Notes: generated by a model from the letters alone, not told the origin. A stretch of 64,000 nucleotides of DNA from Croceivirga sp009797885 (GCA_045866215.1 AP035880.1:4340001-4404000), one strand, 5' to 3'; positions 9,199 to 18,710 are shown, counted from the stretch's first letter. A program made the numbers and translations.

Positions 9199-10479
9199 CT
9201 ATAGCCTGGAGTCTACCTGCTCTTGAATGATACTCTTAACATCGTAAAGTACACCATTGCCATTCAACAGTTCCCTAAACCTTAACTGAAGGAACTCTTT
9301 GTGGGCAACGGTGAGCACAACAGCATCAAATTTTTCATTGGGTAAATTTTTGGTAATGGGTATGCCGTATTCATTGGCAACCTCTTCGGGTGAGGCCCAA
9401 GGGTCATGAGTGGTGATTTTAGCCCCATAGCTTTGCAAATTGGTTATTACGTCTATGGCTTTGGTATTTCGTACATCGGGACAATTTTCTTTGAAGGTTA
9501 TGCCCAATATTAATATTCGTGCACCTTTGACCTTTATGTCGTTTTGTACCATAAGTTTTACAACTTCTGAAGCAACGTATTTTCCCATGGTATCATTCAT
9601 GCGGCGTCCGGCCAAAATAATTTCAGGATGATAACCGAATTCCTGGGCCTTTTGGGCCAAATAGTAAGGGTCCACGCCAATACAATGTCCACCGACCAAG
9701 CCTGGCTTAAAAGGCAGGAAATTCCATTTTGTGCCAGCGGCCTCTAGAACAGAATGTGTATCGATCTCCATCAAATTAAAAATTTTAGCCAATTCATTGA
9801 CAAAGGCGATATTAATGTCGCGCTGGGAGTTTTCAATCACTTTCGCTGCCTCCGCTACCTTTATGGTAGGTGCCAAATGTGTTCCGGCTGTTATGACCGA
9901 AGCATAAAGCTCATCCACTTTTTTGCCAACCTCGGGAGTAGATCCAGAGGTAACCTTTAAAATTTTTTCCACCGTATGTTCCTTATCCCCCGGGTTGATT
10001 CTTTCAGGTGAATAACCGGCAAAGAAATCCTCATTATATTTCAGACCACTTACCTTTTCCAAGACCGGGACACATTCCTCTTCCGTTACACCGGGATAAA
10101 CCGTGGATTCATAAATGACAGTGTCTCCCTTTTTTAGGACTTGCCCAACAGTTTCGCTGGCTTTATACAAAGGGGTAAGTATAGGCCTATTGGTACGGTC
10201 TACGGGAGTGGGAACGGTAACAATGTAATAATTGCAATCGGCAATATCTTTTAGTTGGTTTGTACAATAGAGCCCTTTTTCCAAATTGGGGTGCTGTTTT
10301 AAAACAGCTTGTAGCACGTTGTCCTCTACCTCCAATGTACTGTCATGACCAGTCATCAACTCAGCAACTCGAGCTTGATTGATGTCGAATCCAACGACAG
10401 GGTATTTTGTGCCAAACAATCTTGCCAGGGGAAGTCCTACATAGCCCAATCCTATAATTGCTATTTGAATATCTTTCAT
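9199..10479 (-). CDS. UDP-N-acetylhexosamine 6-dehydrogenase (TviB/WbpO type)
   Basis: A 426-residue nucleotide-sugar dehydrogenase. The N-terminal NAD-binding fold shows GLGYVGLPLAR (residues 10-20), the middle domain the AEAAKVIENSQRDINIAFVNE helix, and the catalytic Cys266 lies in GLVGGHCIGVDPYYLA. It oxidises the C6 hydroxyl of UDP-GlcNAc or UDP-GalNAc to the carboxylate with two NAD+. The sequence is of the TviB/WbpO sort rather than the UDP-glucose type found at 20603-22000. Paired with the epimerase just upstream (10596-11591), it predicts UDP-GalNAcA as a precursor of the polymer. Order of the two reactions and exact product are inferred from the family. Confidence 0.9.
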   Translation of the reverse strand: MKDIQIAIIGLGYVGLPLARLFGTKYPVVGFDINQARVAELMTGHDSTLEVEDNVLQAVLKQHPNLEKGLYCTNQLKDIADCNYYIVTVPTPVDRTNRPILTPLYKASETVGQVLKKGDTVIYESTVYPGVTEEECVPVLEKVSGLKYNEDFFAGYSPERINPGDKEHTVEKILKVTSGSTPEVGKKVDELYASVITAGTHLAPTIKVAEAAKVIENSQRDINIAFVNELAKIFNLMEIDTHSVLEAAGTKWNFLPFKPGLVGGHCIGVDPYYLAQKAQEFGYHPEIILAGRRMNDTMGKYVASEVVKLMVQNDIKVKGARILILGITFKENCPDVRNTKAIDVITNLQSYGAKITTHDPWASPEEVANEYGIPITKNLPNEKFDAVVLTVAHKEFLQLRFRELLNGNGVLYDVKSIIQEQVDSRL

Positions 10480-10595
10480 TTTTATTTTGTTGTTTAACTA
10501 AAATTCATGGATGCCACATGATTGGTGATAAGTCCAATCTTTTGTCGGGCAACGCACCATATATTTTTACTGATTTTGTTTAAGCTTATCACACC

Positions 10596-11591
10596 TTATA
10601 AGTTTTCCCAGTACCAATGCACTGCTTCCTTCAATCCCGAAACAATATTATATTGAGGATTGTATCCCAATAGTTTTTTTGCCTTTTCAATCGAGGCCAG
10701 TGAGTGTGGTACGTCTCCGGGACGCTCCGGTCCATATTGTACAGGTACTTTGGCTATTTCTTTATCGAACTTGCTAAGATATTTCTTTAGAAGGTCGACC
10801 AGTTCATTTAAATTGGTACGTTCTCCAAAAGCCACATTATAAACGGTATTTACCGCTTTCTTATTATCAGTCAGTAAAGATCGTATATTCATCTCCACCA
10901 CATTGTCGATATAGGTGAAATCCCTTGAATAACTACCGTCACCATTAATTACGGGTGATTCATGCTTCATCAGTTGCATTACAAACTTAGGGATGACGGC
11001 GGCATAGGCTCCATTCGGGTCTTGTTTGCGTCCAAATACGTTGAAGTAACGTAAACCAATCGATTCCAAACCGTAGGTTTTGTTGAAAATATCCGCATAA
11101 AGTTCATTCACATATTTGGTAATGGCATAAGGTGATAAGGGTTTACCGATAACCTCTTCGACCTTTGGCATTTTTTCAGAGTCTCCATAGGTGGAGGAAC
11201 TTGCTGCGTATACCAATCGTTTTACGTTCGAATCCCTGACGGCAACCAACATATTCAAAAAACCGGCAACATTGACATCGTTACTTGTAATGGGGTCTTT
11301 TATGGAACGGGGAACCGAACCCAAGGCTGCCTGGTGCAGTACGTAATCTGCTTCTGCACAGGCCTTGTTGCAGTCTTCAAGGTTGCGGATATCACCTTCG
11401 ATGAGCGAAAACTTTGAATTGTTCAACAAAGGGGCAATGTTTTCTCTTTTCCCAGTTGCGAAATTATCCAAACAGGTTACATGATTACCGTTCTCAAGCA
11501 ATGCCTCACATAAATTGGAGCCAATAAAACCGGCACCACCAGTAACCAACACATGTTGATTTTTGTCAAAGTTTAGTTTTTTTATAGACAT
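10596..11591 (-). CDS. UDP-N-acetylglucosamine 4-epimerase (WbpP/TviC type SDR)
   Basis: An extended short-chain dehydrogenase of 331 residues if it starts at the ATG at 11589-11591 (MSIKKLNF); an in-frame ATG at 11630 would add 13 residues. It shows GGAGFIGSNL at residues 18-27, the SSSTYGD strand and the YAITK catalytic pair (Tyr155, Lys159), then FNVFGRKQDPNGAYAAVIP, a block typical of WbpP-type epimerases that accept N-acetylated sugars. It interconverts UDP-GlcNAc and UDP-GalNAc, or the uronic forms. It precedes the dehydrogenase gene by 116 bases on the same strand and works with it to make a GalNAcA-type precursor. Confidence 0.88.
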   Translation of the reverse strand: MSIKKLNFDKNQHVLVTGGAGFIGSNLCEALLENGNHVTCLDNFATGKRENIAPLLNNSKFSLIEGDIRNLEDCNKACAEADYVLHQAALGSVPRSIKDPITSNDVNVAGFLNMLVAVRDSNVKRLVYAASSSTYGDSEKMPKVEEVIGKPLSPYAITKYVNELYADIFNKTYGLESIGLRYFNVFGRKQDPNGAYAAVIPKFVMQLMKHESPVINGDGSYSRDFTYIDNVVEMNIRSLLTDNKKAVNTVYNVAFGERTNLNELVDLLKKYLSKFDKEIAKVPVQYGPERPGDVPHSLASIEKAKKLLGYNPQYNIVSGLKEAVHWYWENL

Positions 11592-11807
11592 ACGGTTGCG
11601 ACTTAAATGAATTGTATTTTCACCATCCATTGAGAGGGCAAAGAAAAAGCAAATTGCTCTAAAATGACTTAATTATAGTTGTATTATTATAATAATTAGA
11701 TGTAAGGGTCTATCTTTTTGCAGAAAGATTCTGGTAGAATATGCTTAGGATGAATATAACCCGGAATGTTTTTGAAAAACTCCTGGGGAATAGGTTGGGC
11801 AATAAGA

Positions 11808-12839
11808 TTATTCTATTCCAAGTAATTCGTTCAAGGCATATGTGCTCAGTATTTCATGCCCTCCTTCATAGACTACCAATTTTACGTTTTCAAATTTCTT
11901 TCGAAGGATGACTCGCCTATTAAGTAGTTTACCAAAGGAATCCAAAGCCTTTCTGTGTTCCAGCAACAACCTCTTTTCTCTTTCAGAGACATATTTCGAA
12001 GAATCAGGTACGGACAAATCACTTAGTAGTTTATTGTAAAAATTAATGGATTGGGTAATAGGAACACTTCCTTGCAAACCATCATAAATACCAGTGTACA
12101 GAAAAAGGCTTGTATTTTCAAACCTGGTATTCGGAGCATTCCAAAAAAAAGGAGACCTATCTCTTGCCTTTTTAACATTTAACACTTCATTTTTGGAATC
12201 TGTGCAATTTAGGATGTCTTTTAAATAGGCTCCGTCCCTAATACGATTTTGCTCGTACCATGCCTCTAGGTTCGCAATGGGAGCCCATGCTGAAATCTTC
12301 GAAATAGAATGTCTTGATTTCATGTAAGCACATAAAGCTGCATAACCACCACCGCTTGCACCAACAATTGATATTTTATTTGTATCTACATTGGAATTTT
12401 GAATTGCATAACTGATGGCGTCATCAATATCACTTAAAACGAATTTACTGCAACAAGCATCTGGCGTTGAATTTGGACCTCTAAAATTGGGGTGGATGTA
12501 ATTGATATCTTTTGATTTACATAACAAACCAAGGCTATCAAATTGTGAGTAATCACCACTCCAAGAGTGTAAACTGACAATAAGCGGAGCTTTTAAAGAA
12601 GTCTTGGCTTTGTAGAAATAAGCACTTTGCTTTTTTTTATCCAAGGATGATTTGATTTTAACCAATTCAAAATCATCATTCCATAATATTCTTTCAGTTC
12701 TACTTTTCTTAAGCTTTGAGTATATTTCGGTTTTTAATCGCGCTATTACGGGAAACCCGGATTCCAAAAATACACCCAAGACCAAACCCGTTATCGCTAT
12801 CCCTGATAGCAATAGAACTTTTGAGATATTATTTTTCAT
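11808..12839 (-). CDS. Membrane-anchored alpha/beta hydrolase (S9/acetylxylan-esterase-like)
   Basis: A 343-residue protein with one N-terminal hydrophobic segment (about residues 7-25; no lipobox), so it is either anchored in the inner membrane or secreted. The alpha/beta hydrolase core shows an oxyanion-region strand VSLHSWSGDYS near residue 88, the nucleophile elbow GASGGGYAA with Ser162, a candidate acid in YTGIYDGLQG and a C-terminal EGGHE histidine. These fit a prolyl-oligopeptidase-like esterase or peptidase. Placed between the uronate genes and an O-acyltransferase pair, it most plausibly removes or edits ester groups on the polysaccharide in the periplasm; this is inference. A peptidase role is not excluded. 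Confidence 0.7.
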   Translation of the reverse strand: MKNNISKVLLLSGIAITGLVLGVFLESGFPVIARLKTEIYSKLKKSRTERILWNDDFELVKIKSSLDKKKQSAYFYKAKTSLKAPLIVSLHSWSGDYSQFDSLGLLCKSKDINYIHPNFRGPNSTPDACCSKFVLSDIDDAISYAIQNSNVDTNKISIVGASGGGYAALCAYMKSRHSISKISAWAPIANLEAWYEQNRIRDGAYLKDILNCTDSKNEVLNVKKARDRSPFFWNAPNTRFENTSLFLYTGIYDGLQGSVPITQSINFYNKLLSDLSVPDSSKYVSEREKRLLLEHRKALDSFGKLLNRRVILRKKFENVKLVVYEGGHEILSTYALNELLGIE

Positions 12840-12991
12840 TAGTTATCGGGTTCTGTAAATATACTAGGTCGATCATCCAAACTAAGTGAAATATATTTCT
12901 TCTAATTGGAAATAAAAAATAGAACTGTCCTTAAAGAAATTCTTGGGCTAAAGAAGAAATTAATTTGGGGCCTTGAGGTTGATTCAATTTT

Positions 12992-13867
12992 TCATCGATC
13001 AAAATAGTTTGTTTTCAAATATTGGGTATACAAACGTGCACCCTTATGGTTTAAATGGTCTAAATCCGCATAATAAGATTCTGGAAGCTGGAAGTTGGAA
13101 TGGTTGATAAGCAACGCTTCTGGTAAATTTTTACTTGCAAAATTGTTGTAACTCTGAAGCATTTCTTTTTGATACTCAACTTCCATAGGATGCAATGGGG
13201 TGCTTAATAAAATTAACGTAATGTTACGTTCTTTGCAAAAGGCGTATATTTTTTTTAGATACTTACCTTGATAATTAGAGATTTTAAAAGGCGTTTCGTT
13301 GGTATTTTGCTTTTTTAGCCTCTCTTTTGCTTCCTTCAATTTGTTTCTTTCCAAATATTTGAACCCCCCCATATGGGGAAGTCCTTTTATGCCCGCATTC
13401 AAATTGTAAAATATAGTTTGAGGGGTATTGGTAATTACGCCTACAGGATTGGAAAAAGCCAGTGCAAAATAATCTTTGGAATTAAACAAAATAAAATAAT
13501 CCCTTATTTTAAATTTTAGTTTATCCTCTCCGGTCACCCACTCATCCATTTCCTTTTTTAGATCTGAATAAGTGTAACCCAGGATAACGGTGTCTATATG
13601 ATGATTTTTATTGACAAATTCCCGCAATTTTAGGTAATCATAGAAATATGCAGTACCACTTTGTGCCAAATTAATGACACCATCTATTTCATTGTCGTTA
13701 ATAGCGCATTCCGGGTGGGAATTTCCCAGGATTAAAATATTTTTATCTTCTTGGATTTGGAAAGGAAAAAGACTCCTCCCGATTAGTGCGGATATAATGA
13801 CCAAAAAAGTGACGACGCCTACTAGTGCCGTTGAGAATTTTAGAAGAAGAAGGATAAATTTTTTCAT
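12992..13867 (-). CDS. SGNH-hydrolase-like periplasmic protein, partner of MBOAT acyltransferase
   Basis: A 291-residue protein with one N-terminal transmembrane helix (about residues 8-32). After it comes the block-I-like ILILGNSHPECAIND, in which the expected GDS serine appears as GNSH. The C-terminal YYADLDHLNHKGA carries the Asp-x-x-His pair typical of SGNH/DltD/AlgJ-like enzymes. It starts seven bases after the MBOAT gene stops. MBOAT plus periplasmic SGNH pairs move acetyl or other acyl groups onto exported polymers (AlgI/AlgJ and DltB/DltD systems). I infer it completes acyl transfer to the polysaccharide in the periplasm. Substrate unknown. Confidence 0.75.
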   Translation of the reverse strand: MKKFILLLLKFSTALVGVVTFLVIISALIGRSLFPFQIQEDKNILILGNSHPECAINDNEIDGVINLAQSGTAYFYDYLKLREFVNKNHHIDTVILGYTYSDLKKEMDEWVTGEDKLKFKIRDYFILFNSKDYFALAFSNPVGVITNTPQTIFYNLNAGIKGLPHMGGFKYLERNKLKEAKERLKKQNTNETPFKISNYQGKYLKKIYAFCKERNITLILLSTPLHPMEVEYQKEMLQSYNNFASKNLPEALLINHSNFQLPESYYADLDHLNHKGARLYTQYLKTNYFDR

Positions 13868-13873
13868 GATATT

Positions 13874-15316
13874 TTAGAATTGAAAATAAATGAATTCTTG
13901 TTGGGAGCCTCCAAAAGAAAAAATCAAAACTATGAGCCCAATATACATTGCCCATCGAGTTGGGCGGGAAAGAATGGGTTTGTCCACTTCCATTTCCAAA
14001 GCATGGGAATTTTCTCGTTGTACCCATTCGACCAGAATAAGTAGGAGAATAAATGGCATTAGTTTATATGGAAGGACTTCAGGTTTATCGAATAAAGTTT
14101 TTGAAAAAATCCCTCCAATGTAGTCAAGGGCCCCTTGAACAGTTTCAGCCCTAAAAAAAATCCAGGCAAGCAGTGTTAAACCGAATGTTGAAGCAATATT
14201 TAAGAAATCTTTAATGGATGGTAGAAATTTGCCATTAGCCACCACATCGGTATTGGCCCTATTTTTTTTAAGTAGTAATAAAGGCAGAAAATACACTGCG
14301 TTCAAAGCTCCCCAAATAATAAATGTCCAATTTGCTCCATGCCAGAATCCGCTGACGATAAAAATGATGAAGGTATTTCTTACCTTCATCCAAGTACCGC
14401 CTCTGCTTCCGCCTAAAGGAATATACAAGTAATCCCGGAACCAGGTGGATAGGGAAATGTGCCAGCGCCTCCAAAATTCCGCTATGTCCCTCGAGAAATA
14501 AGGAAATGCAAAGTTCTTCATTAAGTCAAATCCAAAAAGCCTGGATGTTCCTATTGCAATGTCAGAATAGCCTGAGAAATCACCATATATCTGGAAGGCA
14601 AAGAAAAGTGCACCCAAAACCAAGGTGCTGCCTGAATAATCTGTATGACTCTCAAAGATTATGTTTGCATACTGTGCGCAATTATCTGCGATTACCACCT
14701 TTTTAAAAAGGCCCCATAAAATTTGTCTTAAACCATCTACAGCTTTGCGATAGTCGAATACTCGTTTTTTATAAAACTGAGGTAGTAGGTGGGTTGCACG
14801 TTCAATGGGGCCCGCAACCAACTGAGGGAAAAAGCTTACGAATGCGGAAAATGCAATGAAGTCTTTTGTAGGCACAAGTTTTTTCTTGTAGACATCAATG
14901 GTATAGCTCAAAGTTTGGAAGGTGTAAAAACTTATCCCTACTGGTAAAATTATGTTTAAGGTGTTGCCTTGTATCTCCCTACCAAAAAATGAAAAAGCTG
15001 TTATAAAATTGTCAAGAAAGAAATTGTAGTATTTAAAAAATCCTAGAAAACCTAGATTAACACACAGACTGGTAATCAGCAAAATCTTTCGTTTTAAAGC
15101 ATTTTTTTCCTTTGCCAATCCTAGTCCGACGGAGTAATCAACAATTGTACTAAAGAGAATCAAGGATAAAAATCTCCAATCCCACCATCCATAAAATATG
15201 TAACTCGCGATGACTATTAGCAAATTCTGGAGCTTGAGATTCCTTCCAGTCACGAACCAGTAGGACACAAAAACCAGAGGGAGGAAAATTGCAAAATCCA
15301 GGGAATTGAATAGCAT
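13874..15316 (-). CDS. MBOAT family O-acyltransferase (AlgI/DltB-like)
   Basis: A 480-residue multi-spanning protein with an N-terminus characteristic of this family (MLFNSLDFAIFLPLVF). It shows the FFPQLVAGPIERA block near residue 165, the RRWHISLSTWFRDYLYIPLGG block near residue 300 and the invariant histidine in GFWHGANWTFIIWG. MBOAT proteins of this subfamily accept an acyl group, usually acetyl, from a cytoplasmic thioester and pass it across the membrane for O-acylation of alginate, teichoic acid or other exopolysaccharides. Together with the SGNH protein immediately downstream it forms a two-gene acylation module, so the encoded polymer is probably O-acetylated. Confidence 0.92.
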   Translation of the reverse strand: MLFNSLDFAIFLPLVFVSYWFVTGRNLKLQNLLIVIASYIFYGWWDWRFLSLILFSTIVDYSVGLGLAKEKNALKRKILLITSLCVNLGFLGFFKYYNFFLDNFITAFSFFGREIQGNTLNIILPVGISFYTFQTLSYTIDVYKKKLVPTKDFIAFSAFVSFFPQLVAGPIERATHLLPQFYKKRVFDYRKAVDGLRQILWGLFKKVVIADNCAQYANIIFESHTDYSGSTLVLGALFFAFQIYGDFSGYSDIAIGTSRLFGFDLMKNFAFPYFSRDIAEFWRRWHISLSTWFRDYLYIPLGGSRGGTWMKVRNTFIIFIVSGFWHGANWTFIIWGALNAVYFLPLLLLKKNRANTDVVANGKFLPSIKDFLNIASTFGLTLLAWIFFRAETVQGALDYIGGIFSKTLFDKPEVLPYKLMPFILLLILVEWVQRENSHALEMEVDKPILSRPTRWAMYIGLIVLIFSFGGSQQEFIYFQF

Positions 15317-15518
15317 AACAACGTATTAGGACAGAATGGATAAGACGTAAAACTTTATCTTTTTTCTTTCATTAAAAATAAATTTGGCTGAAAAACGCCA
15401 TATTTTTGCCAAACGGTATCGTTTCATACTACTAGATAACTTTCAGCATTATTTTCTTAACTCAAAAAATAATTCTCAAAAGACAGGGTGAAATTAAAAC
15501 TATATACCAAGGATTAGG

Positions 15519-16775
15519 TTAAACCACCATACCCGCCGCTACGGTCTCATTGGTATTTTCATCGATAAGGATTATGCTCCCCGTTATTCGATTTTCACGA
15601 TACGAATCGACCATCAGGGGCTTGGTCGTTCGTATTCTAACCTTACTGATATCGTTCATGTTCAAAGAAGAATCATCCATTTTTCTGCCCAAGGTATTGA
15701 TATCAATTTTATAAATGATTTCTTTAATCATGGCTGTTTGTTCATTTGAAGTGTGTCTTATGGCGTATTTGGCCCGGGGTTTGGCTGACTCGTTGTGCAA
15801 CCAGCATAGCATGACCTCTATGTCTTGTGAAGCGTCAGGCTTGTTGTTGGAACGAACAATCATGTCGCCTCTGCCTACGTCAATATCATCTTCCAATGTC
15901 ATGGCTACTGACATTGAAGCGAAGGCCTCAGGCAACTCACCTGTGGGTCCTTGAATTGACTTGATTTTTGAGGTAAAACCAGAGGGCATCGCAGTGATTT
16001 CATCACCGATTCTAAAAATCCCACTGGAAATCCTGCCGGCGTAACCCCTATAATCAATAAACCCTTCCCGTTGCGGGCGAAGTACGGTTTGAACAGGAAA
16101 TCTTGCATCAACTTTATTGAGGTCACTACTGATGTGCATGGTCTCCAAAGTATGCAATAGGGGAGCACCCTGGTACCAAGGCATGTTTTCTGATCGATTG
16201 ACCACGTTGTCGCCCAATAGGGCGCTAATGGGGATAAACCGAACATCGGTAATTAGAAGCTTTGATGAAAATTCTTCAAATTGCCTCAGAATTGTATCGT
16301 AGGCCTCTTCTTTGAAATCCACTAAGTCCATTTTATTGATACAGACAATAATATGGGGTATTTGCAGCAAGGATGCAATAAAAGCATGTCTTTTGGTTTG
16401 TTCAATGACTCCATGCCGGGCATCCACTAAAATAATCGCAGCATTGGCCGTAGACGCACCCGTAACCATATTCCTAGTGTATTGGATGTGACCAGGGGTG
16501 TCGGCTATGATGAACTTTCGTTTTGGGGTGGTAAAATAGCGATAAGCCACATCTATAGTAATCCCTTGCTCCCTCTCATCACGAAGTCCATCAGTAAAGA
16601 GAGCCAAATCAACCCCATCATGGCCTTTCTTTTTACTGGTATCGGTAATTGCCTCAAGCTGGTCCTCGAAAATTGATTTTGAATCATAAAGAAGCCTTCC
16701 AATGAGTGTGCTCTTACCGTCGTCTACGCTCCCTGCTGTTGTAAATCGCAGTAATTGATTGTTATTTATCGACAT
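15519..16775 (-). CDS. cysN: Sulfate adenylyltransferase subunit 1 (GTPase subunit)
   Basis: A 418-residue EF-Tu-like GTPase: P-loop GSVDDGKST at about residues 15-23, the REQGITIDVAYRYF switch, DTPGH, and NKMD for guanine recognition. Two beta-barrel domains follow. It lacks a fused APS kinase domain, which is supplied by the separate cysC. CysN hydrolyses GTP to drive formation of adenosine 5'-phosphosulfate by CysD. It is the last gene of the cysQ-DUF2061-cysC-cysD-cysN block and is 12 bases downstream of cysD. Within a polysaccharide locus and without nearby cysH or sulfite reductase genes, it points to sulfate activation for sulfation rather than assimilation. Confidence 0.95.
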   Translation of the reverse strand: MSINNNQLLRFTTAGSVDDGKSTLIGRLLYDSKSIFEDQLEAITDTSKKKGHDGVDLALFTDGLRDEREQGITIDVAYRYFTTPKRKFIIADTPGHIQYTRNMVTGASTANAAIILVDARHGVIEQTKRHAFIASLLQIPHIIVCINKMDLVDFKEEAYDTILRQFEEFSSKLLITDVRFIPISALLGDNVVNRSENMPWYQGAPLLHTLETMHISSDLNKVDARFPVQTVLRPQREGFIDYRGYAGRISSGIFRIGDEITAMPSGFTSKIKSIQGPTGELPEAFASMSVAMTLEDDIDVGRGDMIVRSNNKPDASQDIEVMLCWLHNESAKPRAKYAIRHTSNEQTAMIKEIIYKIDINTLGRKMDDSSLNMNDISKVRIRTTKPLMVDSYRENRITGSIILIDENTNETVAAGMVV

Positions 16776-16787
16776 ATCACCAATACT

Positions 16788-17693
16788 TTAAAAATACCCT
16801 TGTTTTTTTCTGTCTTCCATCGCCGTCTCCGATCTTTTATCATCACTTCGGTTACCACGTTCGGTTTTGCGCATTGCAGATACCTCTAAAACAATTTTCT
16901 CAATGGTATCGGCATCTGATTCTATTCCCCCTGTAATGGTAATATCCCCAAGAGTTCTGAACCTTATTTTTTTGGTTTCCACTTTTTCGTCATCTTCAAT
17001 CACCAAAAATTCGGATTTAGGAATCCAAGAATCATTTCGCCAAATTACCTCACGCTCATGTGCCAAATAGAGGGAGGGAATTGCTATTTCCTCTCTTGCG
17101 ATATAGTTCCAGACATCCATTTCGGTCCAATTGCTTATGGGGAATGCCCTAAAGTGTTCGCCTTCAAAGTGTTTTCCGTTAAAGAGATTCCACAGTTCAG
17201 GCCTTTGATTTTTGGGATCCCACTGCCCAAAATCATCACGATGTGAGAAGAAACGTTCCTTGGCCCTAGCCTTTTCTTCATCCCTTCTGCCACCACCTAT
17301 GGCGCAGTCTACCTTATTTGATTCTATGGCATCAAGTAAAGTGGTGATTTGTAGCGCGTTTCGTGTGGCGTTTTTCCCCTTTTCCTCAGCAACCCTTCCC
17401 GTATCTATGGATTCCTGAACCGAGCCGATAATTAGTCGAGCATCCAACTCTTTTATTAAATCATCCCTAAACTTTATAGTTTCAGGAAAATTATGACCAG
17501 TATCCACGTGCATGAGTGCAAAAGGAATTTTGCTGGGGTGAAATGCCTTTTTTGCCAAATGGGTCACCACTATGGAATCTTTTCCTCCAGAGAATAGTAT
17601 TACCGGATTTTGAAATTGTGCCCATACTTCTCGCATCACATAGATGGCCTCTGATTCGAGTTCATCGAGATAATTTAAATAGTACTTACTCAT
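16788..17693 (-). CDS. cysD: Sulfate adenylyltransferase subunit 2
   Basis: A 301-residue PP-loop ATP pyrophosphatase. The nucleotide loop FSGGKDSIVVTH begins at residue 34, the IPFALMHVDTGHNFPET strand follows, and the GGRRDEEKARAKERFFSHRD block is diagnostic for CysD. The C-terminal GNRSDDKRSETAMEDRKKQGYF tail is the conserved end of the family. It catalyses ATP + sulfate to APS + PPi in complex with CysN. It follows cysC with a four-base gap and precedes cysN by 12 bases. Confidence 0.96.
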   Translation of the reverse strand: MSKYYLNYLDELESEAIYVMREVWAQFQNPVILFSGGKDSIVVTHLAKKAFHPSKIPFALMHVDTGHNFPETIKFRDDLIKELDARLIIGSVQESIDTGRVAEEKGKNATRNALQITTLLDAIESNKVDCAIGGGRRDEEKARAKERFFSHRDDFGQWDPKNQRPELWNLFNGKHFEGEHFRAFPISNWTEMDVWNYIAREEIAIPSLYLAHEREVIWRNDSWIPKSEFLVIEDDEKVETKKIRFRTLGDITITGGIESDADTIEKIVLEVSAMRKTERGNRSDDKRSETAMEDRKKQGYF

Positions 17694-17697
17694 GTTC

Positions 17698-18288
17698 TTA
17701 GAGCCTTAGTTTATTCGCTATTGTATCGTAAATGAGTTCCACTGACTCTTCTACCGTATTTTTTTCAGTAACCTCGACACCAGGGGCTTCTGGTTCTTCA
17801 TAAGGAGCTGAAATACCGGTCATGTTTTTAATTTTACCTTCGCGTGCTTTTTTGTACAATCCTTTTACATCTCTTCTTTCACATTCTTCAAGACTGGTAT
17901 TGACGAAAACTTCAAAATAATTCTCTGCCCCAACAGTATTCCTAATAAATGCCCTGTCTTTTTTGTAGGGCGCCACAAAAGCTGCGATTACCACTAGACC
18001 GGCATCAATGAGCAGTTTTGCAACCTCGCCAATTCTGCGATTGTTTTCAGAACGGTCCTCGGGGCTAAAACTTAAATCTTTATTGATGCCCTTTCTAACA
18101 TTATCACCATCCAGCACATAGGTTTTGATCCCTTCCGAAAACAACTGTTGCTCCAATGCGTTGGCAATAGTGGATTTTCCAGATCCCGAAAGACCGGTTA
18201 AAAATATTAAAAAAGAATTGTGCGAATTGTCCTCCCTTCGTTCTTTTCGAGTGATTCTATATGTGTGTCTTACAATGTTCTTCGCCAT
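17698..18288 (-). CDS. cysC: Adenylyl-sulfate (APS) kinase
   Basis: A 196-residue kinase of standard length. Walker A GLSGSGKST spans residues 32-40, followed by LDGDNVRKGINKDLSFSPEDRSENNRR, the substrate-binding lid block, and the VFVNTSLEECERRDVKGLYKKAR stretch. It phosphorylates APS to PAPS, the donor used by sulfotransferases. Its presence with cysDN and cysQ, but without PAPS reductase in this window, supports a sulfated-polymer pathway. The start overlaps the end of the DUF2061 gene by 19 bases, so the two are probably translationally coupled. Confidence 0.95.
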   Translation of the reverse strand: MAKNIVRHTYRITRKERREDNSHNSFLIFLTGLSGSGKSTIANALEQQLFSEGIKTYVLDGDNVRKGINKDLSFSPEDRSENNRRIGEVAKLLIDAGLVVIAAFVAPYKKDRAFIRNTVGAENYFEVFVNTSLEECERRDVKGLYKKAREGKIKNMTGISAPYEEPEAPGVEVTEKNTVEESVELIYDTIANKLRL

Positions 18289-18710
18289 TTCTTTGCTCTT
18301 ATTCGTTTATCAAGACCAAAATTAATTCGATACCATACCCTTTCGTGAAGATAGTACAAGATCATTTTTGTGATGGCCTCAACAAAACCGATTTGTAGAC
18401 CGATAAGAGGATTACCGGTAATCAGCCATGATAAGACCATAGTGTCCAAAGTGCCGACTGCGCGCCAGGTAAACGTCTTGACTAGATGCCGCTTTCTACT
18501 GTCGGGAAACCCAAGTTTGAGCCATAGCCTTTCATGAAAAAAGTATAGTACCATCTTGGTAATCACTTCAGCAAATCCAATTTTTAGGCCAGTCATTGGA
18601 TTTCCCGTGATCAACCAAGAAAGCAGAATGGTGTCCAAAGTACCTACAATCCGCCAAGTGACGGTTTTGGCTAGGTGCCTTTTATAGGAGACCTCTTTCT
18701 TTACTGACAT
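18270..18710 (-). CDS. Tandem DUF2061 membrane protein inside the sulfate-activation block
   Basis: A 146-residue protein made of two near-identical units, about residues 10-66 and 73-129. Each has a KRHL-KT-TWR start, V-GTLDT, LSWLITGNP, IGF-E-ITKM and an HER-W end. This is the DUF2061 family, here duplicated within one chain. Each unit has two hydrophobic stretches, suggesting four membrane segments. It overlaps cysQ by ten bases and cysC by nineteen, so it is firmly part of this operon. Function is unknown. Context suggests a role in sulfate or nucleotide handling at the membrane, but this is inference only. Confidence 0.85.
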   Translation of the reverse strand: MSVKKEVSYKRHLAKTVTWRIVGTLDTILLSWLITGNPMTGLKIGFAEVITKMVLYFFHERLWLKLGFPDSRKRHLVKTFTWRAVGTLDTMVLSWLITGNPLIGLQIGFVEAITKMILYYLHERVWYRINFGLDKRIRAKKWRRTL

